A DNA stretch of 47,494 bases from Cyclobacteriaceae bacterium (GCA_020832375.1 JAFIEW010000018.1:1-47494); one strand, 5' to 3'; numbered from the stretch's first letter, positions 18,071 to 27,449 are shown. A program made the numbers and translations. Notes: generated by a model from the letters alone, not told the origin.

Positions 18071-18991
18071 CTAAACCTTAGGCCTCAACAGCTCCCCAAA
18101 TCGCTCTCGAAAGCCTGCTAGACCTTGTAAGCCACCGGTATGGATCAAGACACTTTTACGATGGGGCTTTCTTAGTTGCATCATAGCATAAGCTGCCTTG
18201 GCGGTGTAAATGGGCTCAAGGGGAATTTGCGTTTTTTTGTACCAATCGTTCATGAAAGTAATCAACTCAGGCTTCCACTTGGCATAGCCACCAAAGTGAT
18301 AGTCAGTTAGCAGCTCATAGCTGGATCGCATATCAGCATCAGGTAAGTATTGATCCATCTCATCCCTCAAAAAATCACCCCCTTTTAAAGCGGCAACGAC
18401 ATAGATAGAAGCCTTTGTTTTATTTTTGTGTAGCCCTCTGATGATACCGGCCGCTGTGCTTCCCGTACCTGCTGCTAGATAGATGTCAAAATCGTCTAAA
18501 CTTATCAGTTGGTCGGCTATGGATTCACATCCCAACACTCCGGCTTCATTTCCTCCCCCTTCCGGCACGAGATAGTAGTCAGGATATTGGCTTTGTAGTT
18601 GAGCGAGCCACTCGGAATCATATCGCATGCGGTAGGTGGTGCGGTCCAGAAATTGCAACTTCATACCCATAGCGGCTGCTTTGCCCAGGGTCGGATTATC
18701 GGCGGAACTCTCCTCCCCTCTTATGAAACCAAGGGTAGGCACCTTTTCTAGCATTCCTGCCGCTGCGGTAGAAAAAATATGATTGGAAAAAGCACCTCCA
18801 AAAGTCAAAATGCCTTGCTTCCTTGCTGCTCGCATAGCCGCAATATTGGGCAAGAGCTTGCGATATTTATTACCCGATACCAAGGGATGCAGCTCATCTT
18901 CACGCAATACATATAAATGTCGCTCTACCTCTTGCAGCCTTGACTGCGGCATATCGGGAAGGGCGATGAGATGATCCATAGCCCCGCTCAT
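18071..18991 (-). CDS. PLP-dependent ACC deaminase / D-cysteine desulfhydrase family enzyme
   Basis: A 306-residue fold-type II PLP enzyme. The Schiff-base lysine is in GNKYRKL (about residue 43), followed by the substrate/PLP loop FGGAFSNH and the phosphate-binding AAGTGSTAAGI (about 175). Members deaminate 1-aminocyclopropane-1-carboxylate or desulfhydrate D-cysteine, and the sequence alone does not separate these. The ATG at 18991 shares one base with the TGA of the upstream DUF4286 gene (a GTG at 18994 is also in frame), so the two are translationally coupled. Confidence 0.9.
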   Translation of the reverse strand: MSGAMDHLIALPDMPQSRLQEVERHLYVLREDELHPLVSGNKYRKLLPNIAAMRAARKQGILTFGGAFSNHIFSTAAAGMLEKVPTLGFIRGEESSADNPTLGKAAAMGMKLQFLDRTTYRMRYDSEWLAQLQSQYPDYYLVPEGGGNEAGVLGCESIADQLISLDDFDIYLAAGTGSTAAGIIRGLHKNKTKASIYVVAALKGGDFLRDEMDQYLPDADMRSSYELLTDYHFGGYAKWKPELITFMNDWYKKTQIPLEPIYTAKAAYAMMQLRKPHRKSVLIHTGGLQGLAGFRERFGELLRPKV

Positions 18992-19296
18992 CACACCTTC
19001 TCGAGGAAGGTACGAAAGGCAACAAATTTATTTTTAAATTTATCGGCATGCTTCTTTTGAAGTGCCGCCGCCTCCTTATCGAGGTAGCTTTCTAGCTCGT
19101 CCATGCTTTTAGCAAAATACTGTACCGAATAGGTGGTGCCCCCATTGTCTTCCTGCTCATTGAGAAGTCTGTACAGCGTATTTCCCTCAAAATAACCCGT
19201 TGCGAGTACTTCAGGAATGTGCTCCTCTTGCATCCACTTGAGCCACTCTTCCTCCGCTTGGTAGTCAATATTGACCGTCACATTGTATAGAATCAT
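18991..19296 (-). CDS. DUF4286 family protein
   Basis: 101 residues, cytosolic, with the family's typical start MILYNVTVNID and EWLKWMQEEHIPEVLATG, consistent with a small ferredoxin-like (dimeric alpha-beta barrel) fold. The function is unknown. It is the first gene of a two-gene operon, its stop overlapping the start of the PLP enzyme. Confidence 0.92.
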   Translation of the reverse strand: MILYNVTVNIDYQAEEEWLKWMQEEHIPEVLATGYFEGNTLYRLLNEQEDNGGTTYSVQYFAKSMDELESYLDKEAAALQKKHADKFKNKFVAFRTFLEKV

Positions 19297-19335
19297 CTGG
19301 TATATTGTTTAGGTATCTCTTTCTGTTGAGTGATA

Positions 19336-19343
19336 CAAAATTA
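19336..19343 (-). promoter_or_regulatory. -7 box upstream of the DUF4286 operon
   Basis: TAATTTTG on the minus strand matches TAnnTTTG, 40 bp upstream of the ATG. Confidence 0.4.
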
Positions 19344-19642
19344 CGGTTTTAAGCGGGGATTAGCTCGGTTTTTTGAAGATTGTTGCGTGAAAGGCAAGTG
19401 GGTGAAAATCTTACCTCTCTGTTCTTTTCATTTATCAAAAATAATAATTTAAAGTTATGAAATGAAGCTGTCGTCATGGCTACAACTCAAAAAGCATAAT
19501 AAGCTCTTTAAAAATGAAATACTAAAGGGGATCATCACATCCTTTTTGAACATGACTTTTCATTTTTTCATCATTTGAAGTGCTGGCTACAAACAAAGCG
19601 TTACCCTTTCACGATATAATGCATAGTTAAACAATATTTTAG

Positions 19643-19650
19643 TACTTTTG
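19643..19650 (+). promoter_or_regulatory. -7 box of the carotenoid operon
   Basis: TACTTTTG followed by CG is a close match to the Bacteroidota -7 element and lies 27 bp upstream of the ATG at 19678. The rest of the gap from 19344 shows no gene. Confidence 0.5.
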
Positions 19651-19677
19651 CGTTCGCAAATTTAAGACAGCGGGTAG

Positions 19678-20361
19678 ATGCTTAGGAAAACAAAGGCAGA
19701 TTTCAACATAAAAATCGGGGAAAAAAATATCCCTCAAGCACCATTGGCAATCGCGTTTTTGGCCATCATTCAGACAGTAGGGGCTATTGGACTGTCTCAT
19801 CCTGATTATCAGCATTGGTTTCAAATGCTCACCCCTTTCAATTTACTTATGGGGCTGGCTATACTAATGCATTTCCATCGTGAATGGAATACACATTTCA
19901 TCATCTTTTGTATCGTCACCTATCTGGTAGGTTTTACCGTAGAGTGGGCAGGAGTTGCTACAGGGGTGATATTTGGATCTTACGGCTATGGGAGCACACT
20001 TGGCTGGAAATTATTTGACATCCCATTGATGATTGGGGTTAATTGGTTAATCTTGGTTTACATTACCGCTATCAGTAGCAGAAAGGTTTTTCGTGGAATG
20101 CCATCATATTTACACATCTTAGTTGGTTCTTTACTCATGGTTTTTCTTGACGTCTTCATAGAGCCTGTAGCGATGCAAACAGACATGTGGTCATGGGCTG
20201 ATGATATTGTTCCTTTAGACAATTATATCGCGTGGTTTATAGTTAGTTTGATTCTGCACTCTCTCTTTTCATTTTTGAAGTTTGAAAAAGAAAATACCAT
20301 TGCGCTACCCTATTTCGGTATCTATCTTCTGTTTTTCGTACTGACAGGGATTCTCTTGTAA
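19678..20361 (+). CDS. cruF: Carotenoid biosynthesis protein, CruF-like hydratase
   Basis: 227 residues with six to seven hydrophobic spans, matching the CruF/bisanhydrobacterioruberin hydratase family (PF04240). Conserved-looking segments are VEWAGVATGVIFGSYGYG and a VFLDVFIEPVAMQ acidic patch. Members add water at C-1,2 of acyclic carotenoid ends. With a 3-hydroxylase next door, the product is plausibly a saproxanthin/flexixanthin-type monocyclic carotenoid, as known in other Cytophagales; this is inference. First gene of a three-gene operon (31 bp to crtZ). No phytoene synthase or desaturase gene lies in the window. Confidence 0.88.
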   Translation: MLRKTKADFNIKIGEKNIPQAPLAIAFLAIIQTVGAIGLSHPDYQHWFQMLTPFNLLMGLAILMHFHREWNTHFIIFCIVTYLVGFTVEWAGVATGVIFGSYGYGSTLGWKLFDIPLMIGVNWLILVYITAISSRKVFRGMPSYLHILVGSLLMVFLDVFIEPVAMQTDMWSWADDIVPLDNYIAWFIVSLILHSLFSFLKFEKENTIALPYFGIYLLFFVLTGILL

Positions 20362-20392
20362 ACAAAGATTAAAAAATAAAGTTAGGCTAAAT

Positions 20393-20842
20393 ATGTGGAC
20401 TAATATTCTTATTACTATCGGTGCATTTATAGGAATGGAAATGGCCTCATGGGCGATTCACAAGTATCTTATGCACGGCCCCCTGTGGAATATTCATAAG
20501 ACCCACCACACTAAAAATGAAGGCTACTTTGAATTGAATGATATTTTTAGTGTCTTTTTCGGTAGCTGTGCTATTGCAGGCATTTATTTTGGTGTCGCTG
20601 ACTTTTCATGGCCTTTCTTTGTAGGCTTAGGAATTAGCATTTATGGTCTAGCATACTTTATTCTTCATGACATGATGATTCACCGAAGAGTAAAGGCTTT
20701 TAGTAGACCCAAAAACACCTATCTGAGAGGTATCGCGGATGCACATCGTGACCACCATAAGTCAAGGTTTAGAGACGACAGCGTTTGCTTTGGGTTGTTC
20801 GTCGTCCCTATGAAATACTTTAACTCGAAGACTCATGATTAA
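20393..20842 (+). CDS. crtZ: Beta-carotene 3-hydroxylase CrtZ
   Basis: A 149-residue membrane di-iron hydroxylase of the CrtZ/fatty-acid hydroxylase superfamily. The histidine clusters are all present: HKYLMH (about 24-29), HKTHH (about 35-39), HDMMIH and DAHRDHHKS (about 123-131). It hydroxylates the beta-ionone ring at C-3. Its last 8 bp overlap the start of the MerR-type regulator, indicating translational coupling. Confidence 0.95.
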   Translation: MWTNILITIGAFIGMEMASWAIHKYLMHGPLWNIHKTHHTKNEGYFELNDIFSVFFGSCAIAGIYFGVADFSWPFFVGLGISIYGLAYFILHDMMIHRRVKAFSRPKNTYLRGIADAHRDHHKSRFRDDSVCFGLFVVPMKYFNSKTHD

Positions 20843-21734
20843 GTATTCTATCAAAGACTTAGAAGAGCTCTCAGGCATTAAAGCTCATACCCTCAGGGTT
20901 TGGGAGCAACGTTACAACTTCATCAATCCGAAGCGAACCAACTCGAACATACGGTACTACGATCAGTCAGACTTGAAGCTCATATTGAATGTGAGCATTC
21001 TTAAAGAGAGTGGAATGAAGATTTCACACATCGCCAAGCTCTCAGAAGAGGAAATGAATGATCAAATCCTCAAGATAACCCAGCGAGACCTAGAGTACCC
21101 TGATCAGGTACAAGCCCTCACTTTAAGCATGCTTCAATTCGATGAAAATAGATTTGAAAAAATCCTTTCGGGAAGCATTCTTAAAATTGGTTTTGAAGAC
21201 ACGATGATCAATATCATTTATCCTTTTTTATCAAAAATCGGAATACTATGGCAAACGGGGTCTATTAATCCTGCACAGGAACACTTTATTTCCAATTTAA
21301 TAAGACAAAAGCTCATTGTAGCAATAGATGGTCAGTATGTGGAGAAAAATGCCGATACACCTAAGGTACTCGTTTACCTTCCAGAAAATGAGATGCATGA
21401 AATCAGTCTACTCTTTGCCACTTACATCTATAAGTCAAGAGGAAACCATGTGCTTTATCTCGGTCAAAACGTACCCTTCGATGACGTAATTAAAGCTTAC
21501 AACTTTTATCAGCCTGATTATATTTTTTCGATTTTTACCTGCTTCCCAGAAAATGACCGAGTAGAAAGTTACATTAAGAGAATGGATCAGAAACTACCCG
21601 AATCAAAGATTATTCTAGCCGGATATAAAGCAGTACAACTACAAGACCAAGTGCCTGAAAGATTTCATATCATCAATAGGATGGATGAGATCAGAGATCT
21701 TGCATCAACACTTCAAGTAAAACAGCTATCGTAA
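20835..21734 (+). CDS. MerR-family regulator with cobalamin-binding domain (CarH/LitR-like)
   Basis: 299 residues: an N-terminal MerR winged helix (YSIKDLEELSGIKAHTLRVWEQRY, about 3-70), a four-helix B12-binding cap (about 95-185) with the W-x9-EH signature (W in GILWQTG, EH in AQEHF), and a Rossmann-like B12 domain (about 187-290) with EMHEIS, whose His would be the lower cobalt ligand. In CarH, adenosylcobalamin at these motifs makes a light-sensitive repressor of carotenoid genes. Position at the end of the carotenoid operon, overlapping crtZ, suggests feedback light control of this operon. The usual Gly after the His motif is Ser here. Confidence 0.92.
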   Translation: MIKYSIKDLEELSGIKAHTLRVWEQRYNFINPKRTNSNIRYYDQSDLKLILNVSILKESGMKISHIAKLSEEEMNDQILKITQRDLEYPDQVQALTLSMLQFDENRFEKILSGSILKIGFEDTMINIIYPFLSKIGILWQTGSINPAQEHFISNLIRQKLIVAIDGQYVEKNADTPKVLVYLPENEMHEISLLFATYIYKSRGNHVLYLGQNVPFDDVIKAYNFYQPDYIFSIFTCFPENDRVESYIKRMDQKLPESKIILAGYKAVQLQDQVPERFHIINRMDEIRDLASTLQVKQLS

Positions 21735-21772
21735 ATTCCTCCAATAGCTCTTCATCATTTAGCTGCCGATAG

Positions 21773-22222
21773 TTAAAACAAATCACTAAAGATGAACAAG
21801 AAGTTACCATCTCTGCTAGTAGGGTACTGAAGCATAGGCCATCCTGCAGGCCCTCCTAATGGGTCGCCACGGAAGTCAAAAGTAGATTCGCAATCTGGGT
21901 TCTGGCAGCGCATAAATTGCCGAGGCACTTCAACATCAATCACAGAACGCTCATCGAAAGATAAATGAGTACAAGTACGATCAAAAGCAATGTAACTAGA
22001 CTGACTCGCTCGGTACAAAATGAGGCCATTTACCCCAGCATCGATATAAGAGTAACCTCCAATAGTGCTCAGATCGTTGATATAAGGAAGGTTAGTTAAA
22101 TTAATCACTACTTCAAAAGGCACAAAAGGCATCTCAGGACGCATACCTAAAGGGTTTTCATCTCTACAAGCCCCAAAAATGAGTAAAAAAACGCTCAAAA
22201 TGATACGCGCCGTCCATTTCAT
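21773..22222 (-). CDS. Rieske-like iron-sulfur lipoprotein
   Basis: 149 residues with a lipoprotein signal (MKWTARIILSVFLLIFGAC). The first ligand pair is CTH (in FDRTCTHLS, about 84-86). The second is CQNPDC followed by ESTF, where canonical Rieske proteins have CxxH followed by GSxF. The predicted set is therefore His plus three Cys, or a degenerate site. The tail GDPLGGPAGWPMLQY is typical of Rieske domains. It is probably an envelope electron carrier or a structural relic; no partner oxidoreductase is adjacent. Convergent with the MerR-type gene. Confidence 0.8.
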   Translation of the reverse strand: MKWTARIILSVFLLIFGACRDENPLGMRPEMPFVPFEVVINLTNLPYINDLSTIGGYSYIDAGVNGLILYRASQSSYIAFDRTCTHLSFDERSVIDVEVPRQFMRCQNPDCESTFDFRGDPLGGPAGWPMLQYPTSRDGNFLFIFSDLF

Positions 22223-22327
22223 ATCAGTATATTTTTAACAATAACGTTCAAGCACAAAATACAATTGTTGAGCCAATAAACGATGATAGTCAGTCGCTTA
22301 GTATCTTAACTAAAAAGAAAAATAGCA

Positions 22328-23200
22328 TTAAGACTTATTATAATCATAGAAACCCTTGCCACTCTTTCTACCATGATGACCTGCCATTACTTTCTTTTCC
22401 TGTATACGACTAGGTCTAAATTTACTATCATAGTGGAAAGACTCATACATACTTTTTGTGACAGAGAAATTGGTGTCTACACCAATTAAATCCATCAAGC
22501 GAAACGGGCCCATTTTAAAACCTTGTGCTTCAAGTAGGGCATCAATAGTTTCATGATCAGCCACGCCCTCTTCTAGTAACTGCAAGGCCTCTACATAATA
22601 GTGTCTTGCCACACGATTGACGATAAAGCCAGGGCTGTCCGCTGCAATGACGGCTTGCTTTCCCCAGTCATTAGCGAGTTTGATCATCAATTGCACCAGC
22701 CAGTCGGGAGTTTCCACTCCTTTTATCACTTCTACCAACTTCATGATATGAGCGGGGTTAAAAAAATGGAAGCCTACCACATTCTGAGGAAGAGCAAGAC
22801 CTGCAGCTATTTTTGTGATAGGGATGCTGGAAGTATTGGTAGCCAAAATAATCTGATCCGAATTGTGATCAAGTAGATACTTAAAAATAACTTGCTTGAT
22901 TTCAAGCTTCTCAGGAACGGCCTCTATTGCTAAATCCAAGTTATGCAACACACCACGATCCTCAGTAAATTGAAGTAGCCCCATAGCCCTATCTAAGTCG
23001 CCAGCAGCTAATTTCCCCTTCTCAATACCTTTTGTAATATTAGACTCGATAGCTTTTTGAGCTTTTTCTAGGTTTTCTGGTGATGGGTCATAAACGATAG
23101 TTTCGCGTCCACTTATGGCAGATAGCTGCGCTATACCACTCCCCATCGTACCCGCACCAAGCAAGGCTACTTTACGAATCGACTCAATATCTTGGATCAT
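22328..23200 (-). CDS. 3-hydroxyacyl-CoA (3-hydroxybutyryl-CoA) dehydrogenase
   Basis: A 290-residue cytosolic NAD-dependent dehydrogenase. The Rossmann motif VALLGAGTMGSGIAQLSA lies at about 10-27. The catalytic His is in GFHFFNPAHIMKLVEVI, and the C-terminal dimerisation domain contains GPFRLMDLIGVD. Length fits the stand-alone short form rather than the FadB fusion. It oxidises 3-hydroxyacyl-CoA in beta-oxidation or butyrate-type metabolism. No other beta-oxidation gene is nearby. Confidence 0.95.
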   Translation of the reverse strand: MIQDIESIRKVALLGAGTMGSGIAQLSAISGRETIVYDPSPENLEKAQKAIESNITKGIEKGKLAAGDLDRAMGLLQFTEDRGVLHNLDLAIEAVPEKLEIKQVIFKYLLDHNSDQIILATNTSSIPITKIAAGLALPQNVVGFHFFNPAHIMKLVEVIKGVETPDWLVQLMIKLANDWGKQAVIAADSPGFIVNRVARHYYVEALQLLEEGVADHETIDALLEAQGFKMGPFRLMDLIGVDTNFSVTKSMYESFHYDSKFRPSRIQEKKVMAGHHGRKSGKGFYDYNKS

Positions 23201-23396
23201 ATTATAAAATTTTTAACATCGTTGAATTTAGCACATGATACTCTTTTCATGATCTAACGGAAGCAGCGTTTCCTCTTATCTCTCTAGAATTCTCCAATTA
23301 GGCCTTTACCTAATCAGCTGTTGAAAAAGCACTTTCTGACAACCCTTGAATCGATCGATTTTGTCAAACAAATGGTAATTGTACCTTGGGTAATGA

Positions 23397-23699
23397 TTAA
23401 TTTTTGAACCTAGCTACAGCTAATTTATTTCGATTGAGTACATAAAGAAATGGGATAAAAAATGGCAAAACTGCCATTAACAACAACCACTTCTTCTGAC
23501 CCGCAGTAGGTCTAGACAAAATGTCCAAAGTAAGGATGATCCACTCTCCAAACCATATGGTGCCCCCAAAAATCAAGAAAACAGTAGTTTTAGACCAATC
23601 ATTGACATAGCCCAATGTGCCGAATGCAAATGAAATAAAGCCAATAACAAGCAGAAGCATATGTTTTGGCACACTGAAAGTTTCGAATTTTTTAGCCAT
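23397..23699 (-). CDS. Small membrane protein (100 aa), unknown
   Basis: 100 residues with about three hydrophobic spans (HMLLLVIGFISFAFGTLGY, TVFLIFGGTIWFGEWIILTL and LLLMAVLPFFIPFLYVL) and a basic C-terminus (RNKLAVARFKN). The family is not recognised. Its codon use is like the neighbours. The nearest gene on the same strand is pheS, 193 bp upstream, so it is probably transcribed on its own. Confidence 0.65.
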   Translation of the reverse strand: MAKKFETFSVPKHMLLLVIGFISFAFGTLGYVNDWSKTTVFLIFGGTIWFGEWIILTLDILSRPTAGQKKWLLLMAVLPFFIPFLYVLNRNKLAVARFKN

Positions 23700-23892
23700 A
23701 GTGATAAAAGAATTGATACACCTTTATAGACATTAAGCTACAACAAAATGTTTCTTTTGTCCTCATTCCTCTACAAAAACATAATCATAATAGAAGATCA
23801 GACAGCTATGCTAACATTCTAATTGAAGCCATAACAGCTAATAGTATGATCGCGCTTACCGATCGCTAGAACCTGAAGTCGATCTAACTTTT

Positions 23893-24918
23893 CTATGATA
23901 AATGCCTGAACTGCTCTAAGAAGCGGACATCGTTTTCAGTGAAGAGCCTCAGATCTTTTATTTGATATTTCAGCATGGCAATTCTCTCGATTCCCATACC
24001 AAATGCAAAGCCAGTATACTCCTCAGGGTCTATGCCACAATTCTTTAATACATTAGGGTCTACCATACCAGCTCCTCCGATTTCTACCCATCCGCTATGC
24101 TTACAGATATTACACCCTTTACCGCCACATATTTGGCAGGAAATATCCATTTCAGCACTCGGCTCGGTAAAAGGGAAGTAAGAAGGACGGAAACGAACCT
24201 TGGTATCCTTATGAAACATCTCCTTGGCAAAGTGATAAAGGGTATCTTTCAAATCTTTAAAGCTGACTCCTTTATTGATATAAAGACCTTCCATTTGATG
24301 AAAGACGCAATGTGCACGTGCAGAAATAGCCTCGTTTCTAAATACACGCCCTGGTGATAAAGTACGAATAGGCGGTTTAGCATTTTCCATGACTCTTACC
24401 TGCACAGAGCTAGTGTGTGTACGAAGGGCAATATCAGGATTTTTCTCAATGAAAAAAGTATCCTGCATTTCTCTTGCGGGGTGATTTTCAGGAAAGTTAA
24501 GCGCCGTAAAGTTGTGCCAATCATCTTCGATTTCAGGGCCTTCACTTACATTAAAACCCATACGTTCGAAAATATCGACAAAGCGATTTTTCACCACGGT
24601 TATCGGATGAAGGCCACCTTCAGTACCTGGCATCGGTGGCAAAGTAAGGTCTTCATGTCGAGAGCTGTCCGAGGATTGAAGCTGCATTAGCCGATCTTGC
24701 TCAGCTTTAAATTTAGCCTCCGCCAGCTGCTTCAAGCCATTGAGAAGCTGACCCATTGACTTCTTTTCTTCATTGGGTACATCACGCATATAATTGAAAA
24801 GATCGGCCACCTTACTCTTCCTATTGACAAATGCCAGTCGGAATTGCTCTAGGCTTTCTTTATCCTTCACTTCAAAATGCTCTATTTCTTGCTCTATGGC
24901 TTTGATCTTGTCTTGCAC
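23893..24918 (-). CDS. pheS: Phenylalanyl-tRNA synthetase alpha subunit
   Basis: 341 residues, full length. An N-terminal coiled coil (about 1-85) is followed by the class II core: motif 2 SPGRVFRNEAISARAHCVFHQMEG (given as its first 20 residues or fewer: SPGRVFRNEAISARAH), the CQICGGKGCNICKHSG segment, and motif 3 GFAFGMGIERIAMLKY. Works as a heterotetramer with PheT, whose gene is not in the window. Confidence 0.97.
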   Translation of the reverse strand: MQDKIKAIEQEIEHFEVKDKESLEQFRLAFVNRKSKVADLFNYMRDVPNEEKKSMGQLLNGLKQLAEAKFKAEQDRLMQLQSSDSSRHEDLTLPPMPGTEGGLHPITVVKNRFVDIFERMGFNVSEGPEIEDDWHNFTALNFPENHPAREMQDTFFIEKNPDIALRTHTSSVQVRVMENAKPPIRTLSPGRVFRNEAISARAHCVFHQMEGLYINKGVSFKDLKDTLYHFAKEMFHKDTKVRFRPSYFPFTEPSAEMDISCQICGGKGCNICKHSGWVEIGGAGMVDPNVLKNCGIDPEEYTGFAFGMGIERIAMLKYQIKDLRLFTENDVRFLEQFRHLS

Positions 24919-25297
24919 GATATCGCTATTTATAGGTTTGCTATCTTTTATGCTTATTCTTTTCTTATTGCTACTGGTAAATTTAGGCTTTAGCCTGATT
25001 TATACCACCAAAATCCTCATCATTTGAGGTTCATGGGTCTCAAAATTAGCTACCTCAACCTATGTACCGATGTAAACTCTCAGTGACCTACTCATACTCC
25101 CTCATCCCATGCAAAAAAATAAGCCTTAACATTCGCTTGATTTGCTTAGGAAGAAAGTGTAAATTGGTAAAGTCGATGATTTAAAGTTGATACTTTTTCC
25201 TCAGTCTTTCACACAAACAGTAAAAAGGTCAAATTTAACAGATAATTATGAAATATCCACCAGCCCGTTCGTTTGTATCACTAAGAAAGTAAGAAAT
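24919..25297. other. Divergent intergenic region with a dispersed motif
   Basis: Region between the divergent pheS and cysQ-like genes. It holds one copy of the dispersed motif CCCTCATCCCATGCAAAA (within 25095-25118). An in-frame upstream start for the cysQ-like gene at 25187 was not used. Confidence 0.45.
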
Positions 25298-26101
25298 ATG
25301 AAGTTTGATCCACATACAGAGCAGCAGATCCTAGCGTCTTTAGTCGAAGCAGGTAAAAAAATATTGGAAGTATATGCACTACCTGAGGTGCAGCAGCAAG
25401 TGAAAACCAAAAAAGATAAAAGTCCTGTGACTCTTGCCGACGAACTTTCGCATGAATATTTGCTAGATCAGCTCGCAAGGATCACTCCCGACATACCTAT
25501 TATCAGCGAAGAGGCTGATCTCGTTGATTATGAGGAACGTAAAAATTATGATTACTTTTGGCTGCTTGACCCGTTGGATGGCACCCATCAGTTTATGAAG
25601 AGAAATGATCAGTTTTGTGTGAGTCTCGGTTTGATAGAGGGTGATCATCCAATATGGGGAGGCATCTACGCACCTGTATTTGAAGATATGTACTATGGGG
25701 GTAGCATGCATCAAGCCGCATACAAAACAGATGCTAGCCTTTCTGAAAAGACAGCCCTTGAGGCGAGCGCATTCAACGGTAAAATGCTCATGAGCATCCG
25801 ATCAAATAATCGCCCTCATAAGTCCGAATTAAAGATTTTAAACGGGCTGCCCATTAAAAAGCAAATCAACATGGGCTCTGCCATTAAATTTGGAATGATT
25901 GCAGCAGGCGAGGCAAATGTGTACTACCGCCATGGGAAAAGCATGGAATGGGATACCGCCGCAGGGCAAGCCATTGTAGAGGCTTGTGGCGGGCAAGTGT
26001 GGGATGCTAAAGATAAATCACCCATACGTTACAATAAACCAGAGCTAGAAAACACCCATTTTTACTGCTTTAGCAAGGGCTTTGAAGATCACTTGCCTTA
26101 A
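25298..26101 (+). CDS. cysQ: 3'(2'),5'-bisphosphate nucleotidase, CysQ-like (IMPase superfamily)
   Basis: A 267-residue Mg/Li-sensitive phosphatase fold. The start was set at the ATG at 25298 because it begins with the family-typical FDPHTEQQILASLVEAG; a 37-residue extension to 25187 lacks conserved features. Metal-binding motifs: ISEEAD (about 66-71), DPLDGTHQF (about 85-93) and EWDTAAGQAIVEACGG near 220-235. CysQ recycles 3'-phosphoadenosine 5'-phosphate from sulfate assimilation; another IMPase activity is possible. Its stop abuts the stop of trmD with no spacing. Confidence 0.9.
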   Translation: MKFDPHTEQQILASLVEAGKKILEVYALPEVQQQVKTKKDKSPVTLADELSHEYLLDQLARITPDIPIISEEADLVDYEERKNYDYFWLLDPLDGTHQFMKRNDQFCVSLGLIEGDHPIWGGIYAPVFEDMYYGGSMHQAAYKTDASLSEKTALEASAFNGKMLMSIRSNNRPHKSELKILNGLPIKKQINMGSAIKFGMIAAGEANVYYRHGKSMEWDTAAGQAIVEACGGQVWDAKDKSPIRYNKPELENTHFYCFSKGFEDHLP

Positions 26102-26776
26102 TCACTCCAGCAAGTCAGGCCTGCGCTCTTTAGTGCGCTTTACTGACTGATCGTATCGCCAATCGTCAATTTTTTGCTGATGACCCGATAGTAATATTTC
26201 AGGCACTCCATGACCCCTCCACTCCGCAGGACGAGTATAGACAGGGGGTGCCAATAAATTATCTTGAAAAGAATCGCTAAGCGCCGAGCTCTCATCATTG
26301 AGTACCCCTGGTATCAATCGGATAATGGCATCAGAAAGCACGGCAGCGGCTAATTCACCCCCGCTCAACACGTAATCACCAATACTGATCTCCCGCGTAA
26401 CAAACACTTCTCGCACCCGCTCATCAACACCTTTATAATGTCCGCAAAGGATCATCAAATTTTTCTTTAGCGAAAGTGCATTGACAGCCTTTTGCTCGAG
26501 TCGCTCACCATCCGGTGCCATATAAATAATCTCGTCGTAGCTGCGTTGTGACTGCAAATGTTCGATGCATTTGGCAATAGGCTCAATCTTCATCACCATG
26601 CCAGCTCCCCCACCAAAAGCATAGTCGTCTACTTGCTTTTGCTTATGGTCAGAATAGTCACGCAGATTATGCACCACTACCTTAGCCAAGCCCTTTTCTT
26701 CCGCACGCTTTAGGATAGAATGCGAAAATGGCCCTTCAAGCAGGTCAGGAACTACCGATATGATATCTATTCTCAT
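26102..26776 (-). CDS. trmD: tRNA (guanine-N1)-methyltransferase
   Basis: A 224-residue SPOUT (trefoil-knot) methyltransferase that makes m1G37 in tRNA using S-adenosylmethionine. Signatures: [11 protein letters not shown] start, [29 protein letters not shown] and the knot [14 protein letters not shown], then [19 protein letters not shown]. It is the last gene of the rpsP-rimM-trmD operon; rplS, which often follows, is absent here. Confidence 0.98.
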   Translation of the reverse strand: MRIDIISVVPDLLEGPFSHSILKRAEEKGLAKVVVHNLRDYSDHKQKQVDDYAFGGGAGMVMKIEPIAKCIEHLQSQRSYDEIIYMAPDGERLEQKAVNALSLKKNLMILCGHYKGVDERVREVFVTREISIGDYVLSGGELAAAVLSDAIIRLIPGVLNDESSALSDSFQDNLLAPPVYTRPAEWRGHGVPEILLSGHQQKIDDWRYDQSVKRTKERRPDLLE

Positions 26777-26849
26777 CTTATTACAATTAACTACTCCAAA
26801 CTACACTTAGAAAAAAGCTGGTAAGAAATGAGCACTAAAGGCGAGCAAA

Positions 26850-27368
26850 TTACAAATACAGCTCCAACAAACCCTCAGGAAGCCGCAAATGAATCACTTT
26901 TGTATCCTTATCAACGGACTGGATCAGCTCATCAACCATAGGAATCAGCACTTCTTTTTCTTGATAGTCCATCACCAAAAGCGCTTGTGCTGAGGCATCG
27001 ATCACATTTTGAATCGTACCCAATTCACCTTTTTCAGCATCAATTACCTGATAGCCGACAATCTCATGATAATAGAAGCCCCCCTCTATCGGTGGTAATG
27101 CCGACAGCGGCAAGAGCAATTTTGCACCCACCCATTCTGCAGCCTCATCTTTACTCTCAAAATCCTCAAACTTGATAAAGGCCTTCTTCCCATTGATCCG
27201 GATCTCCTCAATAAAAAAAGGAATCGGATCTTGATCGCGAAGGATCAAAACCGATTCCAAATTTGTATAGGCTTCCGGATTGTCAGTATCTAGAACGGCA
27301 TTCAAACCGCCTTTCAGGCCATTGGGTCTACCCAAGGTACCTAATTCAAAACAATCTTCAGCTTTCAT
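26850..27368 (-). CDS. rimM: 16S rRNA processing protein RimM
   Basis: 172 residues. An N-terminal RimM beta-barrel (about 8-90; LGTLGRPNGLKGGL) and a C-terminal PRC-barrel (about 100-170; YYHEIVGYQVI, VLIPMVDELIQSVD). It binds S19 and helps mature the 30S head. It lies between rpsP and trmD on the same strand, the classical order. Confidence 0.96.
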   Translation of the reverse strand: MKAEDCFELGTLGRPNGLKGGLNAVLDTDNPEAYTNLESVLILRDQDPIPFFIEEIRINGKKAFIKFEDFESKDEAAEWVGAKLLLPLSALPPIEGGFYYHEIVGYQVIDAEKGELGTIQNVIDASAQALLVMDYQEKEVLIPMVDELIQSVDKDTKVIHLRLPEGLLELYL

Positions 27369-27449
27369 TTTGTCTTTATTTGCGTGGAATGAGAACAGTA
27401 TTAAGCCATTCTACATCACACCAGCTTTAGGGCTATTAGCAAGCTTGGC

